DNA of 64,000 bases from Gammaproteobacteria bacterium (GCA_003567475.1 PWZL01000057.1:20473-84472); one strand, 5' to 3'; positions 41,970 to 52,099 are shown, counted from the stretch's first letter. Notes: generated by a model from the sequence alone, not told the origin. Numbers and translations are program-made.

Positions 41970-42452
41970 TCACTCTGGTGAGACCGCGCCGCGCCTGACA
42001 CTTTCCTTGACCACGGGCGGCGTGGCGTAATCGATCAGGCTGAGCACGGTCAGCAGATCCGAGACATGACCGCCCAGCATCCGGCTGAGGGGTGGTGTGC
42101 CGTTAGCGAAGGGCAGGGCGGCCGCATCCCGCAGCCATGCGGCCGGTGTGCGGCTGGGCGGCAACAGTGCCGTGATCCCGGCGTCGATCGCGATCAGGGT
42201 GCTGATCCGTTCGATCTGGTCACGGTGCAGCCGGCTGCGTTCACTGCTCCGGCGCCAACGGCGTATGCTCGCCGCCGTGCTGGCGAGCAGGATGGCCTGC
42301 TCTCGAGGGGTCAGTGCCCAGCGATCAGCGAGTCTGAAAAAGGTGCGCAGACCCAGGGGTGATAGCCGTGACCAGCCCCCCTGAGGTGCGTAGCAGTCGG
42401 CCAGGCTACGGGAAGCGAATGGGGTCCTGGCCGAGTCAGAACAGCTCGACAC
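41970..42452 (-). CDS. Xre/MbcA/ParS (DUF2384)-like protein without an adjacent toxin
   Basis: [24 protein letters not shown]...[63 protein letters not shown]; start uncertain (GTG 42452 or TTG 42479). Confidence 0.6.
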   Translation of the reverse strand: MSSCSDSARTPFASRSLADCYAPQGGWSRLSPLGLRTFFRLADRWALTPREQAILLASTAASIRRWRRSSERSRLHRDQIERISTLIAIDAGITALLPPSRTPAAWLRDAAALPFANGTPPLSRMLGGHVSDLLTVLSLIDYATPPVVKESVRRGAVSPE

Positions 42453-43593
42453 TGCCCTGTTCCATGGAGGTCTGGGCAACGGGCCGTGCCCGCATGCGGC
42501 TCTCCCGTCGCTGCCGCAACGTGCCGAGTTTCTCGGCGAGAACCGGGATACAGCTCAGGGGATCCTCGGCCTCCTTCACGGAGGCATGTACCTCGACGCG
42601 CAGGTCGGTCAGCCGCGAGACCGCCTCGGCGGCAGTGCCCAGCGCCTGTGAGGAGATATCCTCGAACTGTAGTGACCGGACGGCATCGGCCACGGTCTTC
42701 TGCAAGTTGGCGTTGATCGGGGCGAGTTCGGCCATCAGCTTGTGGCGGATCTCGCCGCGGGCCTGCTCGGCCCGCTTGAGCGTGTGCGCGATGCGTTCCT
42801 TTTCGGCCGTGGTCTTGGCGACGTCGAAGGAGACCAGGCCCCGTGCGTTATGTTGCACGCGGGCCACGGCTTCGCGGGTCTCCTCGACCCGCTCGCGGAT
42901 CTGTTCGTTGAATTCCGCTGAGCGTTGCGAGAGCTTGCGGACCTCGTCCGCCACGACCGCGAATCCGCGGCCGGCCTCGCCCGCACGCGCCGCCTCGATG
43001 CTCGCGTTCAGCGCCAGCAGATTGGTCTGCTCGGCGAGGCTGCGAGCCTCCTCGAGCACGCGGAAAATCCCGTGCAGGTGCTGGAGCATGTTTTCGGTAT
43101 CGGTGGCCATGGCGACGCTCTGGGAGCTGACGGTCACCAGCGCCTCCATGAAGTTCTGCAACGCCTCGGTGGTTGCGGCGCTGCCGCCGTCCTCGGCCGG
43201 GTCGGCGCCGCCGCCAAGGCTCTTTTCCAACAGCTCGCTCTGTGAGCGGGCGATGGCGTGGAGGCGGTTGAAGCTCGCTGTGAGTTCACCGACAGACTCG
43301 CTGATCAGATTCTGGACCCGGTGAATCTCCAGTTCGATGCCCTCGACGTCTTGGTCGAGCTCGGTATCCAGCCCGCGAACCAGTTCGACCAGCGTCTCGC
43401 GACTGACCTTGGAGTTGCCCTTGATCGGGCGGGTCGTCGTCCGCCAGAGGGTCAGGCCGGCGGTGATGCACACCGCCGTCGCGATCGCTGCGACCAGGCC
43501 GTTACCGGTCAGTACGCCGGTGAGCAGCAGTGCGGCGGCTCCGGCCAGGGAGGCCATCGCGAAGGAAAGCAGAGCCAAGTCCTGTTTGTTCAT
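42436..43593 (-). CDS. MCP-like membrane signalling protein
   Basis: Two TMs at the N-terminus; [50 protein letters not shown]-terminus MEQGSVELF. Confidence 0.9.
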   Translation of the reverse strand: MNKQDLALLSFAMASLAGAAALLLTGVLTGNGLVAAIATAVCITAGLTLWRTTTRPIKGNSKVSRETLVELVRGLDTELDQDVEGIELEIHRVQNLISESVGELTASFNRLHAIARSQSELLEKSLGGGADPAEDGGSAATTEALQNFMEALVTVSSQSVAMATDTENMLQHLHGIFRVLEEARSLAEQTNLLALNASIEAARAGEAGRGFAVVADEVRKLSQRSAEFNEQIRERVEETREAVARVQHNARGLVSFDVAKTTAEKERIAHTLKRAEQARGEIRHKLMAELAPINANLQKTVADAVRSLQFEDISSQALGTAAEAVSRLTDLRVEVHASVKEAEDPLSCIPVLAEKLGTLRQRRESRMRARPVAQTSMEQGSVELF

Positions 43594-43629
43594 GTGCGAT
43601 CACGCCTGGGTCAGATTGAACTTGAATAC

Positions 43630-43657
43630 GTATCGGCCGGCCGGGGCGCTAACTTGA
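43630..43657 (-). promoter_or_regulatory. Sigma28 promoter for the mcp operon
   Basis: Reverse strand TCAAGTTA-N12-GCCGATAC. Confidence 0.6.
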
Positions 43658-43688
43658 GCCAGCGGCCCCGCGAAAAACGTGTGCTGTG

Positions 43689-44798
43689 TCACGCGATGTA
43701 CGCCGCGCGTTCCTCGCAATGGGCCAGCAGCGCGTCGGCAATATCGGCCAACGTGAGCACGGCCTCGGCGGCCCCCAATTTGACCGCTTCCCCGGGCATC
43801 CCCCAGACCACGCTGCTCGCCTGGTCCTGGGCGACTGTCCGGGCGCCTGCGCCACGCAGGGCCAGCAAGCCGCGCGCGCCGTCTGCGCCCATACCCGTGA
43901 GCAGGGCGGCGCAGGCGTTGGGCCCTGCCGCCTCCGCCAGCGAGTCGAACAGGACATCGACGCTGGGTCGATGCCGGTTCACGGGGGCGTCATCACCGAT
44001 CTGGCAGTGATAGCGGCCGCCACTGCGTCGTACCCGAAGGTGATAGCCCCCCGGTGCGACATACGCATGTCCGGGCAGGATCACCTCGCCGTGCTCGGCT
44101 TCCTTGACGCGAATCGCCGCCAAAGAATCGACCCGCCTGGCGAACGCCGCACTGAACCTGGGCGGAATGTGCTGGGTGATCACGACCCCTGGGGCATCGG
44201 GCGGCAATGCGCAGAGTACTTCGCGGATGGCCTCCGTGCCGCCAGTCGATGCACCGAGGGCGATCAGTCGGTCGGTAGTGCGCAGGTGCCGGCGGCGGGG
44301 AGGCGCGCTGCCGCCGGTCGATGACATGCGGCCGGTCCCGTTCGCCGGACTGCCGCCCGGACTCTGGGCGCGCGGCGGGACGGGTGTCCGCGCCGCCGCG
44401 CGGATCTTGTTGCGCAGCTCGTCGGTGAGCTGCGCAAGCCCCGCCTGCACGTCGAGTTTCGGCTTGCTGACAAAGTCGAAGGCTCCCAGCGCCAGCGCAT
44501 CGAGGGTGACGTCCGCGCCTTTTTCGGTCAGCGACGACACCATGACCACGGGCATGGGGTGCAGACGCATCAGATTACGCAGGAAGCTGACGCCGTCCAT
44601 GCGGGGCATTTCGACATCGAGCGTCAGGACGTCCGGCTTAAGCTGCTTGATGCGCTCTCGGGCGATATAAGGGTCGCCGGCCGTGCCGACCACCTCGATA
44701 TCCGGCGCCTCATTCAACATAGCCGTCAGCAGTTTCCGGATCAGCGCTGAGTCATCCACCACCAGTACCTTGATGATCGGGGTCTGGATCTCGCTCAT
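43689..44798 (-). CDS. cheB: Chemotaxis methylesterase/deamidase CheB
   Basis: VLVVDDSALIRKLLTAML...LDVEMPRMDGVSFL; catalytic LIALGASTGGTEAI, ITQHIPPRFSAAFA; start ATG 44798. Confidence 0.95.
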   Translation of the reverse strand: MSEIQTPIIKVLVVDDSALIRKLLTAMLNEAPDIEVVGTAGDPYIARERIKQLKPDVLTLDVEMPRMDGVSFLRNLMRLHPMPVVMVSSLTEKGADVTLDALALGAFDFVSKPKLDVQAGLAQLTDELRNKIRAAARTPVPPRAQSPGGSPANGTGRMSSTGGSAPPRRRHLRTTDRLIALGASTGGTEAIREVLCALPPDAPGVVITQHIPPRFSAAFARRVDSLAAIRVKEAEHGEVILPGHAYVAPGGYHLRVRRSGGRYHCQIGDDAPVNRHRPSVDVLFDSLAEAAGPNACAALLTGMGADGARGLLALRGAGARTVAQDQASSVVWGMPGEAVKLGAAEAVLTLADIADALLAHCEERAAYIA

Positions 44799-44814
44799 GG
44801 CGTAGTTCTCGCTC

Positions 44815-45405
44815 TCAAAACAACTCGGCGCTGCCACGGACGGGTTCGTCCATGGCGCGCAGGTAGCGGGTCTCGGCCACCGCGACGTCGCGGGATTCGA
44901 CCCGTGGCAGCCGTCGCACCAGTACCCGTCCGGTGGCTGGATACATCAGCAGTTTACGTGGCTGCTCACCGCCGAGATCCTCACTGATCACCGTCAGACC
45001 TTCCAAGGACACATAGCGACGTACGAAATCGATATTGCGGGCGCCGACGTCCGACAGTCGCGCCAGTACCCGGGCCCCGCCGAACAGTTTGACCTGCAGT
45101 CGCTGGCGCGCCGCGCCACGCCCTAGCAGCGCATTGATCAGGCTCTCCATCGCAAAGGCACCGTAGCGCGCGCCGCTCGACACCAGGGCTGAGGGATCTT
45201 CCTGGGGGCTCGCCTCTGGCAGCAGGAAATGGTTCATGCCACCGATACCGCGGACCGGATCGTGGATGCAGGCGGCAACACAGGACCCGAGCAGGGTGCC
45301 GATCACCTCGTCTGCGGTGGCGACGTGAAAACGACCCGGCATGAGCTTGAACACGTGCACCTTGAGCCGCGGATCGAAATACCCGGGGCTGCTGTCGCCG
45401 CTCAT
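44815..45405 (-). CDS. cheD: Chemoreceptor glutamine deamidase CheD
   Basis: LLGSCVAACIHDPVRGIGGMNHFLLPEA; C-terminus VRGSAELF. Confidence 0.95.
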   Translation of the reverse strand: MSGDSSPGYFDPRLKVHVFKLMPGRFHVATADEVIGTLLGSCVAACIHDPVRGIGGMNHFLLPEASPQEDPSALVSSGARYGAFAMESLINALLGRGAARQRLQVKLFGGARVLARLSDVGARNIDFVRRYVSLEGLTVISEDLGGEQPRKLLMYPATGRVLVRRLPRVESRDVAVAETRYLRAMDEPVRGSAELF

Positions 45406-46238
45406 GCGCGGGATGTCCTGGTCGGTAGGGGGGCATACACGGTATGGCCGCGCGACTGGAAGAGATCGGCGCAGTGGCCGAAGCTCTCCGAGTGGCCGGC
45501 AAACAGCAGCCCCTGCGGGTGCAGCAGCGGGTGGAAACGCTCGAGGATCCGGCGTTGCGTCGGCTTGTCGAAGTAGATCATGGCGTTACGACAGAAGATT
45601 CCGTCAAGCGGGCCGCGCAGCGGCCAATCGGGTGCCACGAGGTTCATCGGGCGAAAACGCAGGAGCTGCCTCACCTCTGGGCGCACACGCACATGACCGG
45701 CCTTGCTGCCAGTGCCTTTGAGGAAAAAACGTCTCAGACGATCCTCACCCAGGCCACTGACACGTTCCAGCGGGTAGACACCCAGCTCCGCCACCCGTAT
45801 GGCACGCGTATCAAGATCGCTGGCAAGGATGCTGACCCGAGTTGCCTGGTCACCCAAGGCCTCGATTGCGGCAATGGCCATCGAATAGGCTTCCTCGCCC
45901 GTGGAGCAGGCCGCCGACCACAGCGTCACCGGGCCCCGTGAGATCTGCTGCTGCAGCAGCGAGCCCAGGGTGGCGAAGTGATGGGCCTCTCGGAAAAACG
46001 CGGTGAGGTTGGTGGTCAGCGCATTCACCAGTTCCTCGAATTCCTCGCTGTCCCGCTCGATCAGGGCCAGATACTCGGTGAACGAGGTCAGACCCGTGGC
46101 CCGCAGTCTGCGGGCCACGCGGCTGTACACCATTTCCGACTTGCCCTCGCCAAGCGAAATGCCGGCATGGGCATGGATGAGCTCACGGATACGCGCGAAG
46201 TCCCGCGGCCGAAACTCGAACTCGCGCTGACTGCTCAT
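45402..46238 (-). CDS. cheR: Chemotaxis methyltransferase CheR
   Basis: NLTAFFREAHHF, WSAACSTGEEAYSMAI, FFLKGTGSKAGHVRV, IFCRNAMIYFDK. Confidence 0.96.
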   Translation of the reverse strand: MSSQREFEFRPRDFARIRELIHAHAGISLGEGKSEMVYSRVARRLRATGLTSFTEYLALIERDSEEFEELVNALTTNLTAFFREAHHFATLGSLLQQQISRGPVTLWSAACSTGEEAYSMAIAAIEALGDQATRVSILASDLDTRAIRVAELGVYPLERVSGLGEDRLRRFFLKGTGSKAGHVRVRPEVRQLLRFRPMNLVAPDWPLRGPLDGIFCRNAMIYFDKPTQRRILERFHPLLHPQGLLFAGHSESFGHCADLFQSRGHTVYAPLPTRTSRA

Positions 46239-46244
46239 GGGGCA

Positions 46245-48692
46245 TCAGAACTCCACCCATTCCTCATCACCGACGCTGAGCACGTCGGGCGTGGTTGGCG
46301 CCTTGGCCGCAGTCCTGCCTACGGGCACCGTTTCGGCGGAGACCTTGCGTGCCGCGCTCGCGGGCTGCTGCGACCGTCCCCCGGCGGGGGCGGGCGCGCC
46401 GGCGTCGGACCTGCCCGCGGCGACGCTGCGCTGCAGCCGCGTGACACTTGCCGTGCCGCGCAACTGGAAGACGCTGACCGACTGTGCCAGACGTCCCGCC
46501 TGCTGCTCCATGGCCCCCGCAGCGGCTGAGGCCTCCTCGACCAGTGCCGCGTTCTGCTGAGTCATTTCGTCCAGCTGCGTCACGGTGGTGTTGACCTGCT
46601 CGATGCCCTGGCTTTGCTCCTCGGAAGCGGCCGAAATCTCGCTCATGATGTCGGTGACGCGCTTGATCGAGTTAACGATCTCCTCCATGGTCTGACCGGC
46701 TTCGTCGACCAGGGTGTTGCCGGCCTCGACGCTCTTCACCGACTCACCGATCAGGTCCTTGATCTCCTTGGCCGCCTGCGCGGAGCGCTGCGCCAGCGTA
46801 CGCACCTCCCCCGCAACCACGGCAAAGCCCCGACCCTGTTCGCCGGCGCGCGCCGCCTCGACCGCCGCATTCAGCGCGAGAATATTGGTCTGGAACGCGA
46901 TGCCGTCGATGACGCTGATGATGTTCTCGATCTTCTGGGCACTCTCGGTGATCTCACTCATGGAACGCACCACCTCGCGCACCTTGGTGCCACCGCTGTT
47001 GGCGACCTCGCGGGCGCCCTGCGCCAACTGGTTGGCCTGGCGGGCGTTGTCTGCGTTCTGGCGGACGGTCGACGTCATCTCCTCCATGCTGGAGGCGGTT
47101 TCCTCCAGGCTGGCCGCCTGTTCTTCGGTGCGCTGCGAGAGATTGGTGTTGCCCGCGGCGATCTCACGTGAGGCGCTGCCGATGGCATCCACGGCCTGAT
47201 GGACCTCACCGATCAGCGCCTCAAGTTGCTCGATGGCCTCGTTGGTGTTCTGCTGGAGTTCCCGGAAGGCGCCTTCAAATTCACCGCTCACGCGCTCGGT
47301 CAGGTCGCCGGCCGTCAATGCCTTGAGGACCCTGATGACCTCGCTCAGGCTCGATTCCGTGGTTTCGACCAGGCGATTCATCCCCTCGCCGAGGGTGCGG
47401 AAGAATCCGCTGCTGGCGGCAACATCCATCCGCCGCGAGAAGTCTCCGGCACCGGCGGCTCCCACCAGCGCTTCGACTTCGCGCTCGACCAGCACCTGTG
47501 CGGTCTCGTCCACCCACTGGACGACCGTGCCCAGACGGGTGCCGGCCTCGTCCCGAATCGGCGTGGCCGTGAGTGCGAGATGGACGTTGCCGATACGCAG
47601 GCGCGCCTCGTGCGCGCCCTCGAGCTTGTCCAGCAAGGCGCGCTGGTGCGAGGGATCACGGTGGAAGATGTCCATATTTGAGCCGATCATCGTATCGGCA
47701 GAAAACTCGGGGAGAATACTCTGGAAATCCGCTTCCCGATGGTTGAACAGAGCTACCGCTGCTGGGTTCATGTGGACGATGGCGTAATCGGCGTCAGCGA
47801 CCATGATCGAGTCGCTGACAGCGTCCAGCGCGTCGCTGGTGCGTTTGGCCTTTGCGGCCTCCTCGCGCTCGGCGGCCAGGCGGGTCCTCAGCGTCTCCTG
47901 CATGGTCCGCAGCCCCTGAAGAATCCGCCCCATCTCGTCGTCGGACTCGATGAGGATTTCGGAATCGAGGCGGTCGTGACGGATGGCCTCGAAGACCGCC
48001 AGTGCCCGGTTGGCGGGCCGGACCACGGCCCGTGCGAGCAGCCAGCCGAGCAGGGCACTGAGCAACAGGCTGACGATGACGATAGCGGCGACAACCCCGA
48101 AATCACGCTGGACCCGGGACTGACCGGCAGCGAAAGTGTCGTCGGCGATGCTGTTCTTGTGACTGGTCAGTGCCCCGATGCTGTCGATCACTTCTTCAAA
48201 CAACGGCAGGGCGACACGGGTCAGCGTCACGTTGCCTTCGACGAACTGTCCCGAGCTAAAATAGCGCAGGGTCGGTTCAAGGCCCTGGCTGACAAATTCC
48301 GTTCGAGCGTCTGCGAAGGCGTCGGCGAGAGCGCGTTCGTCGTCGGTCTGTACAGTCTCCAGATACCGCTCCCAGAGCACCGTCACGAACTCACTGTTGC
48401 CGGCGATCTCGTCGGCGAAGTCTTCGAGGGCGAAGCTCGAGGGTTCGCGGCCATCGTTCAGGCGGGGGTCGAGCTGCGACATACGCAGCAGGGTTTCGAC
48501 ATTGGTCCGTGCCAGATCCTGGATGGTGGCGAGCTGCTGAGCCGGGCGCATCTGCTGCTCGATCAGCTGCTCGACGTTCTGGTCTAGCGCGCGCATGCCC
48601 GTCAGGCCCGTACCCGCGACAAGGGCGATGAACACGGCAGACATCGCACCGGTCAGGGTGAGTTTCGCCTTGATGGAAAGCTTGCGGAACAT
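46245..48692 (-). CDS. Methyl-accepting chemotaxis protein (4HB-HAMP-PAS, Tar/Tsr-like signalling domain)
   Basis: [28 protein letters not shown]...[45 protein letters not shown]-terminal EWVEF. Confidence 0.96.
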   Translation of the reverse strand: MFRKLSIKAKLTLTGAMSAVFIALVAGTGLTGMRALDQNVEQLIEQQMRPAQQLATIQDLARTNVETLLRMSQLDPRLNDGREPSSFALEDFADEIAGNSEFVTVLWERYLETVQTDDERALADAFADARTEFVSQGLEPTLRYFSSGQFVEGNVTLTRVALPLFEEVIDSIGALTSHKNSIADDTFAAGQSRVQRDFGVVAAIVIVSLLLSALLGWLLARAVVRPANRALAVFEAIRHDRLDSEILIESDDEMGRILQGLRTMQETLRTRLAAEREEAAKAKRTSDALDAVSDSIMVADADYAIVHMNPAAVALFNHREADFQSILPEFSADTMIGSNMDIFHRDPSHQRALLDKLEGAHEARLRIGNVHLALTATPIRDEAGTRLGTVVQWVDETAQVLVEREVEALVGAAGAGDFSRRMDVAASSGFFRTLGEGMNRLVETTESSLSEVIRVLKALTAGDLTERVSGEFEGAFRELQQNTNEAIEQLEALIGEVHQAVDAIGSASREIAAGNTNLSQRTEEQAASLEETASSMEEMTSTVRQNADNARQANQLAQGAREVANSGGTKVREVVRSMSEITESAQKIENIISVIDGIAFQTNILALNAAVEAARAGEQGRGFAVVAGEVRTLAQRSAQAAKEIKDLIGESVKSVEAGNTLVDEAGQTMEEIVNSIKRVTDIMSEISAASEEQSQGIEQVNTTVTQLDEMTQQNAALVEEASAAAGAMEQQAGRLAQSVSVFQLRGTASVTRLQRSVAAGRSDAGAPAPAGGRSQQPASAARKVSAETVPVGRTAAKAPTTPDVLSVGDEEWVEF

Positions 48693-48731
48693 CGGTGTAC
48701 TCCAGTCCTGCGTAATGGGGATCAGCGGCGC

Positions 48732-49229
48732 TCAGGCGGCAAATTCGGCATCGACCAGTCCGAGCTCGGGTGCCCGCACCAGGGCCTCGATGTCGACGAT
48801 AATCAGCATGCGCTCGCCCACGGAGGCGAGGCCTTCGAGATAGTCGGTATCCAGCTGGGCACCGAACTCCGGGGCATCGCGCACCTCGTCGGCGGCCAGC
48901 GCGATCACGTCCGAGACGGCATCGACCACGATGCCGATGACGCGATTGTCGACGTTCAGAATCACCACCACCGTGAAATCGTCATACACGACTTCGGGGA
49001 AGCGGAACTTGATGCGCAGGTCGAGGATGGGGACGATCGTGCCGCGCATGTTGATGACGCCTTTGACGAACTCCGGGGCGTTCGCGATCCGGGTCACCGA
49101 TTCGTAACGGCGGATTTCCTGGACCTGGAGGATGTCGATTCCGTATTCTTCTTCGCCGAGCCGGAAGGTCAGCAGCTCGCGCTTGGCGGCGCCGTGGTCT
49201 TCTGTCCGAAGGGTCCCTGGGTGGCTCAT
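48732..49229 (-). CDS. cheW: Chemotaxis coupling protein CheW
   Basis: [54 protein letters not shown]. Confidence 0.96.
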   Translation of the reverse strand: MSHPGTLRTEDHGAAKRELLTFRLGEEEYGIDILQVQEIRRYESVTRIANAPEFVKGVINMRGTIVPILDLRIKFRFPEVVYDDFTVVVILNVDNRVIGIVVDAVSDVIALAADEVRDAPEFGAQLDTDYLEGLASVGERMLIIVDIEALVRAPELGLVDAEFAA

Positions 49230-49262
49230 CGATTCACTCCTCGCTAGGTTCTGGCGTCAGGT

Positions 49263-51320
49263 TCAGTGCACTGTGCCGTGCAGGCGCGTCAGCGAGTCGA
49301 CATCCAGGATCATGGCCACACGGCCGTCTCCCATGATCGTCGCCCCTGAGACCCCGGGCACTTTGCGGTAGTTGGTTTCCAGGCTCTTGATCACCACCTG
49401 GTGTTGCGCGATCAGCTCGTCGACGAACAATGCCGCGCGATCCTCGGCCGACTCCACGACCACAACGATGCCGTCCTCGGGTCGCTCATGGGTGGCCGGG
49501 ACATTGAAGAGGTTGTGCAGCGGCACCAGCGGAATGTAATCCCCCCTCAGCCGCACCACCCGGCCGCGGCCGGAGATAGTGTGCAGCTGCTCGGGGGTCG
49601 GTTGCAGCGACTCCAGGATGGCCGTCAGCGGCAGGATGTAGACCTCTTCGCCAACCCGCACCGACATCCCGTCGAGAATCGCCAGCGTGAGCGGCAGACG
49701 CACGGTGATACGCGTGCCCTGACCCTCGGTTGACTCGATGTCCAGACGGCCATTCACGGCCTCGATGTTCCGCCGCACCACATCCATGCCGACGCCCCGC
49801 CCGGAGACGTCGGTGACGGTCTCGGCGGTGGAGAAGCCAGGCGCGAAAACGAGCTGCCAGATGTCGCGGTCGCTGGCGTTCTCCGGGACGGCCATGCCCT
49901 GGGCGCGGGCCTTGGCGAGGATACGCTCACGATTGAGTCCGCCACCGTCGTCGCTGATTTCTATGATGATGTTGCCGCCCTGGTGGCCCGCGCGAAGCAC
50001 CAGCGTGCCGGCCTCCGACTTGCCGGCGGCCCGTCGACGTTCCGGGGACTCGATGCCATGGTCGATGGCGTTGCGCACGATGTGCGTCAGCGGGTCCACC
50101 AGCTTCTCGATCAGACCCTTGTCGAGCTCGGTCTCCTCGCCGATGATCCTGAGGTTGACCTGCTTGCCAAGCGTGTTCGATAGATCACGAACCACCCGCG
50201 GGAAGCGGCTGAAGACGAAATTGATGGGCAGCATGCGCACACTTAGGACCGCTTCCTGGAGTTCACGCGTATTGCGTTCCAACAGCGTGAGGCCATGGCG
50301 GAGCTGCTCCACGGCGCGGGCATCGAGCTGATCGGCCGAGTGACCGATGGTGTTGATCATCGCCTGGGTAATGACCAGTTCACCGACCATGTTCACCAGG
50401 GTGTCGACCTTGTCGGTGGCCACGCGGATCGACGCGGCATCAGCGCGTCGTTCCACCGGTGCGCCGTTGGCCGCGACGGGGCGGCCGCCGGGCGCGGTTT
50501 GCGGCTGGGCGTCGAGCGGCGCCGCCGGGGCAGATGCCGCAGGCGCCTCGGACACCGTGGCCGGCGGCTGGCCGAGGTGGCGGACGATGAGACTGCACTG
50601 GTCCTCGACCCACTCGAAGGCTTCGCGAATCGCCGCCTCCTCGACCTCACCGTCGAGTCTCAGGCGCCAGTGCAGCAGGCAGTCCTCGGCGACCAGTGCG
50701 CCCAGTGCCGGCAGCGCGTCAGTCTCGCAGTGGACGGTGAGTTCGCCGAGTTCGGCCAGCCACGCGAAGATTCCCAATGGATCGTTACCCGAGCGCAACA
50801 GCACGCTCTGCGGCACGAACAGGATCTCCCAGGGGCCGGCGGGTGTCGGCCTGCTCTCGCCGTGCGTCACCCCGGACTGGGCTGCGGTGCTGTCGGCGGC
50901 CACGGGGGTCGCCGCGTCGGTGCCTGGACATCCGTGGGCCGAGGTGAGCATCGCCTCGATGCGCCCGGAGGTTTCGGCAACGCGGTCGGGGTCATGCGCG
51001 CTGCCGTCGCGGGCCGCCAGCAGCATCTCGCGCATGCGATCCACGGCCTCGAGCATCAGGCCGCGGATCTCGGGGGTCATCTCGCGTTTGCCGTTGCGGA
51101 CTTCGTCCAGCAGGGTTTCGGCACCGTGGGTAAAATCGCTGACGGCCGAGAAGCCGAAAGTGCCGGCGCTACCCTTGATCGAGTGTGCCGCCCGAAAAAT
51201 GGCGTTGACCTGCTCGGCGTCGAGCGCCTGCTCGCGCAGTAGTTCCACTTCCATCAGGTCCAGACCTTCGAAACTCTCATCGAGGAAGGCCTGGACGAAC
51301 TGCGAGATGTCGATGGTCAT
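49263..51320 (-). CDS. cheA: Chemotaxis histidine kinase CheA
   Basis: IFRAAHSIKGSAGTFGF, LVDPLTHIVRNAIDHGIE, FAPGFSTAETVTDVSGRGVGMDVVR; start MTIDIS at 51320. Confidence 0.97.
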   Translation of the reverse strand: MTIDISQFVQAFLDESFEGLDLMEVELLREQALDAEQVNAIFRAAHSIKGSAGTFGFSAVSDFTHGAETLLDEVRNGKREMTPEIRGLMLEAVDRMREMLLAARDGSAHDPDRVAETSGRIEAMLTSAHGCPGTDAATPVAADSTAAQSGVTHGESRPTPAGPWEILFVPQSVLLRSGNDPLGIFAWLAELGELTVHCETDALPALGALVAEDCLLHWRLRLDGEVEEAAIREAFEWVEDQCSLIVRHLGQPPATVSEAPAASAPAAPLDAQPQTAPGGRPVAANGAPVERRADAASIRVATDKVDTLVNMVGELVITQAMINTIGHSADQLDARAVEQLRHGLTLLERNTRELQEAVLSVRMLPINFVFSRFPRVVRDLSNTLGKQVNLRIIGEETELDKGLIEKLVDPLTHIVRNAIDHGIESPERRRAAGKSEAGTLVLRAGHQGGNIIIEISDDGGGLNRERILAKARAQGMAVPENASDRDIWQLVFAPGFSTAETVTDVSGRGVGMDVVRRNIEAVNGRLDIESTEGQGTRITVRLPLTLAILDGMSVRVGEEVYILPLTAILESLQPTPEQLHTISGRGRVVRLRGDYIPLVPLHNLFNVPATHERPEDGIVVVVESAEDRAALFVDELIAQHQVVIKSLETNYRKVPGVSGATIMGDGRVAMILDVDSLTRLHGTVH

Positions 51321-51340
51321 GCTCGGGGACTCCGCGGTGC

Positions 51341-51703
51341 TCAGCCAAGCACACGCTTGATGGTCGACATCAGTTTCTCGGGGTCGAAGGGTTTGACCAG
51401 CCAACCGGTGGCGCCGGCGGCCTTGCCTTCCTGCTTCTTTTCATCGGAAGACTCGGTGGTCAGCAGCAGGATGGGCGTGAACTTGTAGTCGGGCAGGCCG
51501 CGCAGCTCGCGAACGAGCGTGATGCCATCCATGTGCGGCATGTTGATGTCCGAGATGACCAGGTCGGCGGGCTTGCTCTTCGCCGCTTCCAGTCCGGCGA
51601 CGCCGTCGGCGGCCTCGATGACGTCATGTCCGGCTTCCTTCAGCGTGAACACCACCATCTGGCGCAAGGATGCGGAGTCGTCGACTGCGAGGATTGTTGC
51701 CAT
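51341..51703 (-). CDS. cheY: Chemotaxis response regulator CheY
   Basis: ILAVDDSASLRQMV...VISDINMPHMDGITLVRELR...TGWLVKPFDPEKL. Confidence 0.94.
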   Translation of the reverse strand: MATILAVDDSASLRQMVVFTLKEAGHDVIEAADGVAGLEAAKSKPADLVISDINMPHMDGITLVRELRGLPDYKFTPILLLTTESSDEKKQEGKAAGATGWLVKPFDPEKLMSTIKRVLG

Positions 51704-51751
51704 GGTTTAGACCCTGTGCTCTGTGAGATGTCGAGAGAGATGGATGGCCAT

Positions 51752-52042
51752 TCAGTGACTGGCTGTCGATACGGTTGGCGTGTCGTTGGCAAGCAGTGTT
51801 TCGGCAAGTCCGAGCGAGACCAGTGCCTCGCGCAGGGGCGGGGTCGCGTCGGCAAGGCCGGCCGCCGCAGGCGGTTCGCCTAGCAGCGCACTGGCCAGCA
51901 GCTGCACGCCAGCGGTATCCACGCGTTCCACGGCCGAGGCGACGAGCAGGACAGGCCCATCGGCAGTCGCGGCTTTCAGGGCCTCATGCACGCCGGCGAC
52001 GTGGCGGATGTCGAGCTGGGCAGGAAGCGTGAAGCGCTGCAT
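51752..52042 (-). CDS. STAS domain protein heading the chemotaxis operon
   Basis: FTLPAQLDIRHVAGVHEALKAA..GPVLLVASAVERVDTAGVQLLASAL. Confidence 0.8.
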   Translation of the reverse strand: MQRFTLPAQLDIRHVAGVHEALKAATADGPVLLVASAVERVDTAGVQLLASALLGEPPAAAGLADATPPLREALVSLGLAETLLANDTPTVSTASH

Positions 52043-52072
52043 GTCGGTCGTCCCTGAATAGTTCCCGTGGGC

Positions 52073-52099
52073 GTATCGGCCGGACGGCCATCGGCTTTA
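52073..52099 (-). promoter_or_regulatory. Sigma28 promoter for STAS-cheYAW-mcp-cheRDB
   Basis: Reverse strand TAAA-N15-GCCGATAC, exact consensus spacing. Confidence 0.75.
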
